Source: Planctomycetaceae bacterium (lineage in GTDB: Bacteria; Planctomycetota; MHYJ01; SBBU01). From it: 6,935 bases of DNA. The translations under genes and the position numbers were made by a program. Location of the stretch: positions 1 through 6,935 of the forward strand of contig SBBU01000129.1 in assembly GCA_005239585.1 (NCBI GenBank). The letters run 5' to 3'. How positions within the stretch are numbered: position 1 is the stretch's first letter; each line of letters opens with the position of its first letter. Shown here piece after piece: positions 1 to 6,556 of this stretch. The notes under the pieces are model-generated. The model ran no database searches. It saw only the letters and a list, made by a program, of their open reading frames with translations, and was not told the DNA's origin.

Positions 1-68
1 ATCCTGCTTTCCCAGAATATAAGCTTGCCATTTTGATTCATGTTGAGCTTTTGTAATAACAGAAAATT

Positions 69-239
69 TTGCTTGATTTTCACGCAGGATTCAGGTTAAA
101 AGAACGAATAAGACTCAAGGCAGAAAAGGACAAGGATGAGGCCTATGAAATCTTTGTAAAATGGCTTGGACGAATGAAAGATATAAGCCCTGACATGGAT
201 AAGGTCCTTCGCGAAATCCAGGATGAAATACTTAAATAA
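69..239 (+). CDS. Possible small charged protein (56 aa), unknown function
   Basis: The frame ending at TAA 237-239 is open back to a double stop (TAATAA, 54-59). It has a coding-like, strongly helical and charged translation, rich in Lys, Glu, Asp and Arg, ending in REIQDEILK. The only usual start codon near its 5' end is TTG at 69-71, which gives 56 residues. There is no Shine-Dalgarno sequence before it. The TAATAA lies 9 nt upstream of the TTG and could double as a -10 element, as for the ligase and kdsB further on, but that is inference. No cysteine motif, signal peptide or membrane segment is visible, and I recognise no family. It could also be the 3' end of a longer gene broken by the two stops. 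Confidence 0.35.
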   Translation: MLDFHAGFRLKERIRLKAEKDKDEAYEIFVKWLGRMKDISPDMDKVLREIQDEILK

Positions 240-260
240 AACTGTCACATCACACATAAT

Positions 261-288
261 TTGACTTTTTTATTCTGTAGGAGATAAT
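261..288 (+). promoter_or_regulatory. Candidate sigma70-type promoter for the topoisomerase VI operon
   Basis: TTGACT (261-266) and GATAAT (283-288) are separated by 16 bp; each matches the consensus hexamer at five of six positions. Transcription would begin near 295, giving a short leader that still contains the Shine-Dalgarno sequence at 298-305. It lies in the 73-bp gap between the small ORF and top6B, where an operon promoter would be expected. Confidence 0.5.
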
Positions 289-297
289 ACATTCAAA

Positions 298-305
298 GGG
301 AGGGG
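298..305 (+). promoter_or_regulatory. Shine-Dalgarno sequence of top6B
   Basis: GGGAGGGG contains GGAGG (299-303), 9 nt before the ATG at 313. An ATG at 306 in another frame stops after a few codons, so the ribosome site supports 313 as the start. Confidence 0.75.
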
Positions 306-312
306 ATGTCAG

Positions 313-1929
313 ATGAAACCAAAACCAGAGGTTGAAAAACCTAAAATTACTGCCGTTGAGCTGGCAAAGAAGCAACGTGACATTTCTGTTGCAGAGTTCT
401 TTGCAAAGAACCGCCATCTTTTAGGGTTCGATAATCCCACTCGCGCACTCTTGACAGCCGTAAAAGAAGGTGTCGACAATGCCCTCGATGCCGCCGAAGA
501 GGCAGGCATATTGCCTGAAGTGGTGATCAAAATAAAAGAGCTCAGTGAAGATCGCTTCAAAATACTAGTTGAAGACAACGGTCCGGGAATAGTCAAAGAG
601 CAAATACCACGGATCTTTGGAAAACTGTTATATGGGTCCAAATTCCACACATTGAAGATGGCCCGTGGCCAACAGGGCATCGGGATCTCAGCTGCTGCAC
701 TATACGGCCAATTAACCACAGGCAAGCCAATAATGATAACCAGCCGAACAGGCCAAAAAAACAAGGCCCATTATTACGAAATTTTAATAGACACAACCAA
801 AAATGAGCCGGTCATCTCCAAAGAGTCGGATACAAAATTCGAACGGGACCACGGCACTCGCGTAGAACTTGAGCTGGAGGCAAGATACATCAAGGGTGAC
901 AAGTCAGTCGATGAATATATAAAGCAAACCTCGATCGCAAATCCGCACGTTAAAATACATTACCAGCCGCCTAATGGTAGCGGCCCTGTAACTTACGACA
1001 GGGCATCCAAAGATCTCCCGGAAGAACCCAAGGCAATCAAACCTCATCCGTATGGCGTAGAACTTGGGATGCTCATCAAGATTCTTCAATCATCAACGGC
1101 TAAAAATCTAAAGACATGCCTTCAAAAAGAATTTTCGCGAGTCAGCGAGAAGATAGCCCTGGAAATAATTAGTAAATCTGGATTAAATCCTTCTGCAAAG
1201 GCTGAAACACTTTTACCTCAAGACATTGAAAAACTCTACAGAGCTATAAGTCAGGTAAAAATTATGTCACCACCCACCGATTGCATCTCACCAATTGGCG
1301 AGGAACAGATACTCAAGGCGCTCAAGTCTGCTGTCAAGGCAGAATTTTATGCCTCGATCACAAGACCCCCAGAGGTATACAGAGGCAATCCATTTCTCAT
1401 CGAGGCAGGAATCGCGTATCTTGTAGAAGGATACCCGCCTGAAGAACAGGCAGTACTGAACAGATATGCCAATAGAGTGCCGCTATTGTACCAAGAGGGT
1501 GCATGCGCAATTACAAAGGCAGTAGAGCAGGTTGACTGGAAAAACTACGGGATCTCTCAGTCAAAAGATGCCTTGCCTACAGCTCCGATGCTAATCCTTG
1601 TCCACATGGGCTCTGTATGGGTACCCTTTACTTCTGAGGCAAAAGAGGCGATTGCACACTATACCGAGATAATCAAGGAGGTAAAACTAGCGCTACAAGA
1701 ATGCGGGAGAAGGCTATCAGTCTTTGTCCATAAGAAACAAAAGGCAGAATACGAGGCAAAAAGACGGGCAATTTTTGAGCGCTACATTGAAGAAGTAGCG
1801 GATTCGCTTGATATCATCAGAAAATGCGGCAAGGAAAAAATAAAGAACAAATTAGCTCAAATTTCTAAAAACGTCACCAAACTTGAGGGATTTAGCAATG
1901 AAGAGCCAAACGGCAGAAAAGATAAGTAA
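313..1929 (+). CDS. top6B: DNA topoisomerase VI subunit B (ATPase subunit)
   Basis: This is the ATP-binding subunit of type IIB topoisomerase VI. In an A2B2 enzyme it dimerises on ATP, captures a DNA segment and passes it through the break made by subunit A, relaxing and decatenating DNA. The GHKL ATPase motifs are in order. The N box is [10 protein letters not shown] at 51-60, with E52 as likely general base and N56 as Mg ligand. The G1 box is DNGPGI at 88-93, and the G2 lid is [10 protein letters not shown] at 117-126. KPHPYGVE (243-250) leads into the helix-two-turn-helix region, and [11 protein letters not shown] (320-330) opens the transducer domain. K444 in TSEAKEAIA is the probable switch lysine, judged by position only. 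At 538 residues it is close to crenarchaeal subunits of about 530, with no C-terminal immunoglobulin-like extension. The B-before-A order matches the common archaeal arrangement, and the last 32 bp overlap top6A. Family assignment is very secure. Confidence 0.96.
   Translation: MKPKPEVEKPKITAVELAKKQRDISVAEFFAKNRHLLGFDNPTRALLTAVKEGVDNALDAAEEAGILPEVVIKIKELSEDRFKILVEDNGPGIVKEQIPRIFGKLLYGSKFHTLKMARGQQGIGISAAALYGQLTTGKPIMITSRTGQKNKAHYYEILIDTTKNEPVISKESDTKFERDHGTRVELELEARYIKGDKSVDEYIKQTSIANPHVKIHYQPPNGSGPVTYDRASKDLPEEPKAIKPHPYGVELGMLIKILQSSTAKNLKTCLQKEFSRVSEKIALEIISKSGLNPSAKAETLLPQDIEKLYRAISQVKIMSPPTDCISPIGEEQILKALKSAVKAEFYASITRPPEVYRGNPFLIEAGIAYLVEGYPPEEQAVLNRYANRVPLLYQEGACAITKAVEQVDWKNYGISQSKDALPTAPMLILVHMGSVWVPFTSEAKEAIAHYTEIIKEVKLALQECGRRLSVFVHKKQKAEYEAKRRAIFERYIEEVADSLDIIRKCGKEKIKNKLAQISKNVTKLEGFSNEEPNGRKDK
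1885..1889 (+). promoter_or_regulatory. Shine-Dalgarno sequence that sets the top6A start
   Basis: GAGGG lies 8 nt before the ATG at 1898, inside the 3' end of top6B. A TTG start at 1883, in the same frame, would place this site inside the gene and has no ribosome site of its own, so ATG 1898 is preferred. Confidence 0.7.
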
Positions 1930-2986
1930 ACTGGCAGATTCGGTACTGGCTGAGATTAAAAAAAACAAAAATCCTTACCTTGACGTACCGATCAGAGCGC
2001 TTTCCAACGTGAAATTCAACACAAAAAAATCAATCATAGAACTTGGCGACGAAATACAAAAAAGATACTTCTTCAACATAGCTATGGCAAAAAAATTCAT
2101 GCAAACACTACTGGTTGCCTCTTGCATCAAAACCCAACTGTTGGACGAAAAGAAAACCGCGTCTCTCCGAGATCTGTACTACATGACAAAACACACGATC
2201 GCTGATTCAGATGAAAACACATTCAATGAGCAGGAAGAATCAGATGATGTTATCGAAGATCTTGAAGTGACTACGGATGAATTGCGCGAAGAGCTCCACC
2301 TTTATGCCTCGAATCGAGGCTCACTTGTCGGTGAAATTACACTTGAAGACGCCGGAGATACAATCGACTGCAGACGTCTCGGAACAGGAGGCTGGTCAGT
2401 TCCCTCAATCGTCGAGAAGGATGTGATCAAATTCAAGAAAAATACCGCTAAATTTATCCTGATGGTAGAGAAAGACGCAGTATGGCGGCGACTAAATGAA
2501 GACAAATTCTGGAAGAAGCATAAATGCATCCTTTTACACGGACAAGGAATGGCGCCACGAGGCGTTAGAAGATTGCTGCATCGAATGGCAAACGAACTCG
2601 ATCTTCCTGTCTATGTCGTAACAGATAACGATCCGTGGGGCTTTTACATCTACAGCGTGTTAAAGCAAGGAAGCATCAGCCTCGCATACGAATCGATACG
2701 AATGGCAGTTCCGCAGGCAAGATTTCTGGGAATCAGCTCTTTCGATATGGAAAAATTCAAAATCCCGAAAAATAATACAATTAAACTTGATCAACAAGAC
2801 CTTAACCGCGCCAAGCAGATACTTGACTATCCGTGGTTCCAGAAAGAATCATTTCAAAAAGAGATCAAAAAAATGCTTCAAAATGGCGTGAAACTGGAAA
2901 TAGAAGCACTATCAGCCAAGGGAATCTCTTATATCTCAGACTCTTATCTGCCCAAAAAGATAAAAGAAAAAGATTGGCTAAACTAA
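1898..2986 (+). CDS. top6A: DNA topoisomerase VI subunit A (Spo11-like DNA-cleaving subunit)
   Basis: This is the catalytic subunit of topoisomerase VI, homologous to eukaryotic Spo11. It cuts both DNA strands and stays attached through 5'-phosphotyrosyl bonds. From ATG 1898 it has 362 residues, the usual family length. The winged-helix CAP domain holds [12 protein letters not shown] (88-99); by comparison with Spo11 the nucleophile is Y95, with R91 nearby. An acidic segment (about 103-132) and NRGSLVGEI (139-147) link to the Toprim domain. There E191 (in LMVEKDA) and D243/D245 (in TDNDPWG) are the Mg-binding acidic residues, and [16 protein letters not shown] (214-229) is the conserved arginine-rich strand/helix. 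The C-terminus ends in the typical YLPKKI. The upstream TTG at 1883 would add five residues but lacks a ribosome site. The 32-bp overlap with top6B indicates coupled translation and matched subunit amounts. No key residue is missing. Confidence 0.96.
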   Translation: MKSQTAEKISKLADSVLAEIKKNKNPYLDVPIRALSNVKFNTKKSIIELGDEIQKRYFFNIAMAKKFMQTLLVASCIKTQLLDEKKTASLRDLYYMTKHTIADSDENTFNEQEESDDVIEDLEVTTDELREELHLYASNRGSLVGEITLEDAGDTIDCRRLGTGGWSVPSIVEKDVIKFKKNTAKFILMVEKDAVWRRLNEDKFWKKHKCILLHGQGMAPRGVRRLLHRMANELDLPVYVVTDNDPWGFYIYSVLKQGSISLAYESIRMAVPQARFLGISSFDMEKFKIPKNNTIKLDQQDLNRAKQILDYPWFQKESFQKEIKKMLQNGVKLEIEALSAKGISYISDSYLPKKIKEKDWLN

Positions 2987-3033
2987 ATATACGCAGTAAG
3001 GACTCTCAGTTTTCTATATGATCTCAAATAATA

Positions 3034-3039
3034 TATAAT
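3034..3039 (+). promoter_or_regulatory. Perfect -10 element just before the acyl-CoA ligase start
   Basis: TATAAT matches the sigma70 -10 consensus exactly and ends 8 nt before the TTG at 3048. Transcription would therefore begin at or within about two bases of the start codon, so the mRNA would be nearly leaderless. No good -35 hexamer is seen 16-18 bp upstream (best TTTTCT or TTTCTA), which weakens the call in this AT-rich gap. Confidence 0.45.
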
Positions 3040-3047
3040 ACTCTCCC

Positions 3048-4712
3048 TTGCAGACACTTTACGATATATACCTGGAATCAATAACCAAGTTCCCAAAAAA
3101 GAGGCGGTTTCTTTATTGGAAAGATGGACGCTGCCAAACCATATCCACATCAGATTTTCATGCCCAAGTAGAGGCAGTAGCCTATTCGCTTCAGCAGTTA
3201 AGAATAAAAAAGGGGAACAAAGTTGCCATAATTATGTACAACCGACTAGAGTGGGCTGTATGCGACTATGCAATTCAAATGATTGGCGCAATAAATGTGC
3301 CAATTTACACAACTCTACCCCGCAATCAATCTAGTTATATACTCAAGGATTCAGGCGCCGCACTTGTCATCGCTGAAAACCAAGAGATCGCAGGCCGAAC
3401 AGAGCACAACAAGATCATAACCATTGAACCTGTGGATGGATACATGAGTTACCAAGAACTCCTACACAGAGGAGCGAGTAGACGAGTAGTCCCGTCAAAA
3501 TGTAACCCAGAGGAACTGGCCACTATAATCTACACCTCGGGCACAACAGGCGAACAAAAGGGAGTAATGCTGTCACACAGAAATCTAGTTTCTAATTTGC
3601 TTGCCGCATGTAACGCCATAGGAATAAATCCCAATGATACTATTTTTTCATTCCTGCCACTCAGTCACTCATTCGAACGTATCGTTGATTATGCGGCATT
3701 TCATGCTGGTTCCACAATAGCATACCCGGAAAATTTTGAATGCGCTATTAGAAATATCTCACAGGTGAAACCTACAGTCATGGCATGCGTACCAAGAGTT
3801 CTGGAAAAAGTTTATCAGGCAATAGAACAACATAGACAAGGCCTAAGCGGGATGAAATCAGGCATCTTCGAATGGGCTGTCAAGATCGGCGACCAAATAT
3901 CACAATATAGATTAACAGGGACAAGGCCACCATTCTGGCTAGGATTCAAGTCAACCATTGCAGATTCAATGGTATTCAAAAAGATACGGGCAAAATTGGG
4001 CGGCCGCATAAGATTAATACTCTCAGGCGCAGCCCCGCTATCGAAAGATATAGCACAGTTTCTCTACTCATGCGGGATCAATATATTAGAAGGATATGGC
4101 CTAACTGAAACTTCGCCCGTTGTTTGCACCAACAGAGAAGGAAAAATCAAATGGGGGACAGTCGGTCAACCACTTGAGGATGTAGAGGTAAAACTTCTCG
4201 AAGATGGCGAACTAATCGTTCGAGGTCCAAACATAATGAAAGGTTATTACAACAAACCAAAGGAAACAGAGGCAGTACTTAAGAACGGATGGTTGCATAC
4301 CGGTGACGTGGCAGAAATTGATCCAGACGGTTTTATAAAGATCATAGATCGAAAAAAAGATCTCTTCAAGACAAGCGGAGGAAAATATATTGCACCCCAG
4401 TCAATCGAGAACATGCTAAAACGAAGTCCGGTTATTCAGGATGCAATAGTAATTGGCGATGGACGCAAATTCCCGGCAAGCCTTATTGTTCCAAACATGG
4501 CAATGATCAAAGGCGATCCAAATGAAATAATCGGGAAAGAGGTTGACAAGGTTAACGAGACCCTGTCACAACCAGAGAAAATAAAGAAATTCGCGCTCCT
4601 CAATGAAGGCTTTACAGTCGAGTCAGGCCTGATCACCCCAACCATGAAGGCCAGAAGAAGGGAAATTGAGAAAAAATTCAAGGATTTAATTGAAAAACTT
4701 TACTCCGAGTAG
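3048..4712 (+). CDS. AMP-forming long-chain fatty-acid--CoA ligase (FadD/FAA1 type)
   Basis: This member of the ANL adenylating superfamily is expected to convert a fatty acid, ATP and CoA to acyl-CoA, AMP and pyrophosphate at the inner face of the membrane. The signature motifs are complete: phosphate loop YTSGTTGEQKG at 162-172; SGAAPLS at 326-332; YGLTETSP at 350-357; the hinge region from TGD (418-420) to DRKKDLFKTSGGK (434-446); and the C-terminal PTMK with catalytic K534. The long form of the YGLTETSP-to-hinge region resembles bacterial long-chain acyl-CoA synthetases, but chain-length preference cannot be read from sequence. At 554 residues it is a little shorter than many 600-residue homologues. 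An in-frame stop at 3036 means TTG 3048 is the only early start, and the N-terminal QTLYDIYLES is typical of the family. There is no Shine-Dalgarno sequence, and TATAAT lies immediately upstream. It follows top6A by 61 bp and is probably transcribed separately, with no evident functional link. Confidence 0.88.
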   Translation: MQTLYDIYLESITKFPKKRRFLYWKDGRCQTISTSDFHAQVEAVAYSLQQLRIKKGNKVAIIMYNRLEWAVCDYAIQMIGAINVPIYTTLPRNQSSYILKDSGAALVIAENQEIAGRTEHNKIITIEPVDGYMSYQELLHRGASRRVVPSKCNPEELATIIYTSGTTGEQKGVMLSHRNLVSNLLAACNAIGINPNDTIFSFLPLSHSFERIVDYAAFHAGSTIAYPENFECAIRNISQVKPTVMACVPRVLEKVYQAIEQHRQGLSGMKSGIFEWAVKIGDQISQYRLTGTRPPFWLGFKSTIADSMVFKKIRAKLGGRIRLILSGAAPLSKDIAQFLYSCGINILEGYGLTETSPVVCTNREGKIKWGTVGQPLEDVEVKLLEDGELIVRGPNIMKGYYNKPKETEAVLKNGWLHTGDVAEIDPDGFIKIIDRKKDLFKTSGGKYIAPQSIENMLKRSPVIQDAIVIGDGRKFPASLIVPNMAMIKGDPNEIIGKEVDKVNETLSQPEKIKKFALLNEGFTVESGLITPTMKARRREIEKKFKDLIEKLYSE

Positions 4713-4721
4713 CTACTAGAA

Positions 4722-5252
4722 TTACAAACACCCGCAGAGGTACTTGTGTAATCCCCACAGTCCAATGAAAAAGAAAACTGTATATATGATTCCAAAAATT
4801 GCAGGGATAAAACCTTCAACATAACTCATGGGTCGGAAGATTCTGGGATTTAGACCCTCACCTAATGCCTTCCACTCTGCGTCATACATTGCCAATGGCA
4901 GACGGGCCTCTATCAAGTGAATGACTTGGAACTTTGCCGCGCTTATCTGACGAAAACTCTTCACAATCCACCACCATGCAGAGCAGAAGACCATACCACC
5001 AAGACCAAATAACACATACCATCGTTCCAAAGTTGTAATTGCACCGGGAACTCCATGAAGTGCCCCGAAGGTGATCAACAATAACGTGTTGCAAGTCAGG
5101 AAGAAGGTATTAACTATGGTCCGGCGAGCGCTGATTCGGCTTGTCAATTCGACATAGAGCTTATACTGCTCAAATAGATGATCGCCACACTTTGCCCCGT
5201 AATTTTCCGGGTCTACCCGGAAAACACCAAAATCTGCGCCTTGTCTAGCCAT
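4722..5252 (-). CDS. Three-helix membrane protein, RipA-family-like
   Basis: This is a 176-residue integral membrane protein. Hydrophobic helices are visible at about 48-66, 78-98 and 147-167. The soluble N-terminus carries EQYKLYVELTSRISARR (28-44), running into NTFF before helix 1. The loop between helices 2 and 3 carries AKFQVIHLIEARLP (106-119) followed by YDAEWKALGEG (123-133). From memory, this layout matches the small membrane proteins annotated as RipA-family octameric membrane proteins, named after a Francisella protein needed for intracellular growth. I could not search, so treat the family name as probable and the molecular role as unknown. It starts at an ATG sharing one base with the stop of the upstream InsA-like gene (TAATG), with an AAAGGGA ribosome site 7 nt before, so the two are translationally coupled. 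It converges on the acyl-CoA ligase with only 9 bp between the stop codons and no terminator hairpin. Confidence 0.72.
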   Translation of the reverse strand: MARQGADFGVFRVDPENYGAKCGDHLFEQYKLYVELTSRISARRTIVNTFFLTCNTLLLITFGALHGVPGAITTLERWYVLFGLGGMVFCSAWWWIVKSFRQISAAKFQVIHLIEARLPLAMYDAEWKALGEGLNPRIFRPMSYVEGFIPAIFGIIYTVFFFIGLWGLHKYLCGCL

Positions 5253-5647
5253 TAATCTTTCCCTTTGCCATTTCCATTATTTTCCTGTCCCGGCAAATCT
5301 TCTTTTTGCTCCGATATTTTCAATTCATCAGCGAAAGCACCGTTTCCTCCATTACCATTTCCATCTGTGCTATGCAATAGCTCCAAACCACCCTCGCGTG
5401 CCCGTTTGACCTGATTCAACACTGCAGTCGGACTAAAACCAAGCTGCCTGCCTATAGAACGCACACCCATCCCAGATTGATAGAGTTCGACTACCTTTTG
5501 TTTTTGCCCGTCAGAAAGGTGATACCCAGAATACTCGACAAGAAAGCTCTTTCCGCAACCCACGCAAAGAAAACGCTGGCGACCTTGCCGGCTCTTTCCA
5601 TTCTTTATTACATCCGAACCCTTGCAACGCGGGCATGAACCATTCAT
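5252..5647 (-). CDS. IS1 InsA-like zinc-ribbon/HTH DNA-binding protein, apparently domesticated
   Basis: The 131-residue product begins with a C4 zinc ribbon: CPRC at 5-8 and CVGC at 28-31, with KNGKSRQGRQRFLC (15-28) between. This closely resembles the N-terminus of InsA of IS1 elements. A helix-turn-helix follows at about 47-83 (QKQKVVELYQSGMGVRS, then IGRQLGFSPTAVLNQVKRA), as used by InsA to bind DNA. Beyond residue 95 the tail is low-complexity and polar, rich in Gly, Asn and Glu, and probably disordered. InsA normally precedes an InsB DDE transposase. Here it is followed by a membrane-protein gene sharing one base, and no DDE domain or terminal inverted repeats are seen. I therefore infer a regulator or DNA-binding partner derived from a transposon rather than a live insertion sequence. 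AGGG lies only 1 nt before the ATG, so the initiation signal is weak. A 14-bp-period repeat array sits 39 bp upstream and is a plausible, unproven, binding site. Confidence 0.78.
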   Translation of the reverse strand: MNGSCPRCKGSDVIKNGKSRQGRQRFLCVGCGKSFLVEYSGYHLSDGQKQKVVELYQSGMGVRSIGRQLGFSPTAVLNQVKRAREGGLELLHSTDGNGNGGNGAFADELKISEQKEDLPGQENNGNGKGKD

Positions 5648-5685
5648 ACCCTATTTATCGACATAGATCGTCGCCCACTTTATGT

Positions 5686-5762
5686 TGACAACTCGATCGT
5701 AACAACAGCAACTTGACAACACAGAAATAACAACATGAAAGTGACAACACAATCTTTACAAA
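5686..5762 (+). repeat. Array of heptamers T(G/A)ACAAC at exact 14-bp spacing
   Basis: TGACAAC occurs at 5686, 5714 and 5742 and TAACAAC at 5700 and 5728, so five exact members lie at strict 14-bp steps with G and A alternating. A degraded sixth, TTACAAA, is in phase at 5756. An A follows the heptamer in four of the five exact copies; the remaining six bases of each 14-bp unit are variable (for example CGATCG after copy 1, AGAAA in copy 3). A short conserved core with free spacers at fixed period looks like a multi-site protein-binding region rather than slippage of a simple tandem repeat. It fills the divergent intergenic region and ends directly at the kdsB -35 element. Confidence 0.8.
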
Positions 5763-5766
5763 GATT
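5751..5766 (+). repeat. Inverted repeat overlapping the kdsB -35 region
   Basis: AATCTTT (5751-5757) and AAAGATT (5760-5766) form a perfect 7-bp inverted repeat around AC. The right arm overlaps the first two bases of TTGAGA, and the sixth array member lies inside it. This is a plausible operator. Confidence 0.5.
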
Positions 5767-5792
5767 GAGATTTTAAAATCAGCCTCTAAAAT
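5765..5792 (+). promoter_or_regulatory. Candidate sigma70-type promoter of kdsB
   Basis: TTGAGA (5765-5770) and TAAAAT (5787-5792) match five of six consensus bases each, with a 16-bp spacer. The ATG at 5802 is 9 nt past the -10, so the transcript would begin about 1-3 nt before the start codon. There is no Shine-Dalgarno sequence in CAAACTAAA before the ATG, which agrees with leaderless initiation. Confidence 0.55.
5769..5780 (+). repeat. 12-bp palindrome in the kdsB promoter spacer
   Basis: GATTTTAAAATC is a perfect palindrome. It overlaps the last two bases of the -35 and fills most of the spacer. Its right half, TAAAATCA (5774-5781), recurs at 5787-5794 over the -10. It may be an operator or just an AT-rich spacer. 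Confidence 0.4.
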
Positions 5793-5801
5793 CAAACTAA
5801 A

Positions 5802-6512
5802 ATGAAGTCCGTGATTGTTATCCCAGCCAGATACAAATCCAGTCGCCTACCCGGAAAGGTGTTGCTCAAGAAGACAGGAAAATATCTTATTCAACATGTC
5901 TGGGAAATCGCTCAGCAGGTCAGAAATAAAAATCGCGTGATAATAGCAACAGATAATAAAAAAGTTATAAAGGCCTGCGAGTCCTTTGGAGCAGAATGTA
6001 TGCTGACGTCAAGCAAACACAGGAGTGGAACTGAGCGCGCCGCAGAGGTCTGTGAAAAACTCGACTATGAAAAAATAGTTAATCTTCAGGGCGATGAACC
6101 TGAACTGCCCCCGCGGATAATTGAGCGAGTCATAGAGGCCCTCGACAAGGACTATATGGTAACAGTCTCGACACAGTTCGAAACGATTGTGGATAGAAAG
6201 ATCATAGATCGTGTTAAAGTGATAACAGACAAGAAAGGTTACGCTGTGAACTTTTCCCGGGCCGGCCTTTTATGCGCAGATCTACATGTTGGAATCTATG
6301 GTTATCAGCGTCAATTCCTCATGAAACTTGTAAAACTTGAACCCACCGAGTCTGAAAAAGAGGAAAAACTCGAGCAACTGCGCGTCATTGACAACGGGTT
6401 CAAAATCCAAGTCCTTAGGCTAAAATTCAAATCCTATGGCGGCATAGATACCATGAGTGACTATACCAAGTTCGTCAAGAGACATATTGCTTCCCAGGGC
6501 ACACATGTCTAA
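5802..6512 (+). CDS. kdsB: 3-deoxy-manno-octulosonate cytidylyltransferase (CMP-Kdo synthetase)
   Basis: KdsB couples Kdo to CMP, releasing pyrophosphate, in the cytoplasm. CMP-Kdo is then used to build the lipid A-Kdo core of LPS. The nucleotide-binding N-terminus IPARYKSSRLPGK is at 7-19 (R10, R15 and K19 conserved). HRSGTER is at 73-79 and QGDEP at 96-100, with D98 a Mg ligand in the family. FSRA is at 151-154, HVGIYGY at 162-168, EKLEQLR at 188-194, and GIDT at 214-217, where D216 is the second metal ligand. At 236 residues it is shorter than the roughly 248-residue E. coli enzyme. The difference is concentrated between FSRA and HVGIYGY: only seven residues here, against about 22 in the E. 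coli protein as I recall it, with the usual IP-x-x-R element gone. The ATG start gives the exact family N-terminus. The stop is followed within 45 bp by the next gene, and no terminator is visible. Confidence 0.93.
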   Translation: MKSVIVIPARYKSSRLPGKVLLKKTGKYLIQHVWEIAQQVRNKNRVIIATDNKKVIKACESFGAECMLTSSKHRSGTERAAEVCEKLDYEKIVNLQGDEPELPPRIIERVIEALDKDYMVTVSTQFETIVDRKIIDRVKVITDKKGYAVNFSRAGLLCADLHVGIYGYQRQFLMKLVKLEPTESEKEEKLEQLRVIDNGFKIQVLRLKFKSYGGIDTMSDYTKFVKRHIASQGTHV

Positions 6513-6541
6513 AATTAGCTCTAAATATCGAAGGTGCTTTT

Positions 6542-6550
6542 GGAAGGAGA
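6542..6550 (+). promoter_or_regulatory. Strong Shine-Dalgarno sequence after kdsB
   Basis: GGAAGGAGA contains AAGGAG (6544-6549), 7 nt before ATT 6557 and 8 nt before TTG 6558. It marks a real translation start for the last gene but falls between two reading frames, which is the basis of the start/frameshift question raised for that gene. Confidence 0.65.
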
Positions 6551-6556
6551 ATAACT

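Noticed and set aside
1..41. Minus-strand start ATG at 41-39 reading MNQNGKLIFWESR off the window edge
   Set aside because: Only 13 codons are visible, with no Shine-Dalgarno sequence and no clear promoter, so a gene cannot be supported.
3..56. Plus-strand frame ending in ILIHVELL at TAA 54-56, possible end of an upstream gene
   Set aside because: Seventeen residues without a motif; too short to distinguish from chance.
1883..1897. TTG 1883 as start of top6A
   Set aside because: It has no ribosome site; GAGGG at 1885-1889 lies 8 nt before ATG 1898 and fits that start instead.
2557..2580. GQGMAPRG in top6A as an unusual Toprim variant
   Set aside because: On reflection this matches the conserved arginine-rich segment of archaeal and bacterial subunit A proteins as I know them, so it is ordinary.
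4708..4717. AGTAGCTACT palindrome at the acyl-CoA ligase stop, as a terminator between convergent genes
   Set aside because: The stem would be very short with no loop and no T-run; probably chance.
4722..5647. A complete IS1-type insertion sequence
   Set aside because: The partner gene encodes a three-helix membrane protein, not InsB, and I found no terminal inverted repeats or target duplication.
5685..5718. Perfect TTGACA hexamers at 5685 and 5713 as plus-strand -35 elements
   Set aside because: No acceptable -10 lies 16-18 bp downstream of either; both belong to the 14-bp repeat array.
5686..5762. A CRISPR array
   Set aside because: The repeats are only 7 bp with 7-bp spacers, far below CRISPR repeat and spacer sizes, and no cas genes are present.
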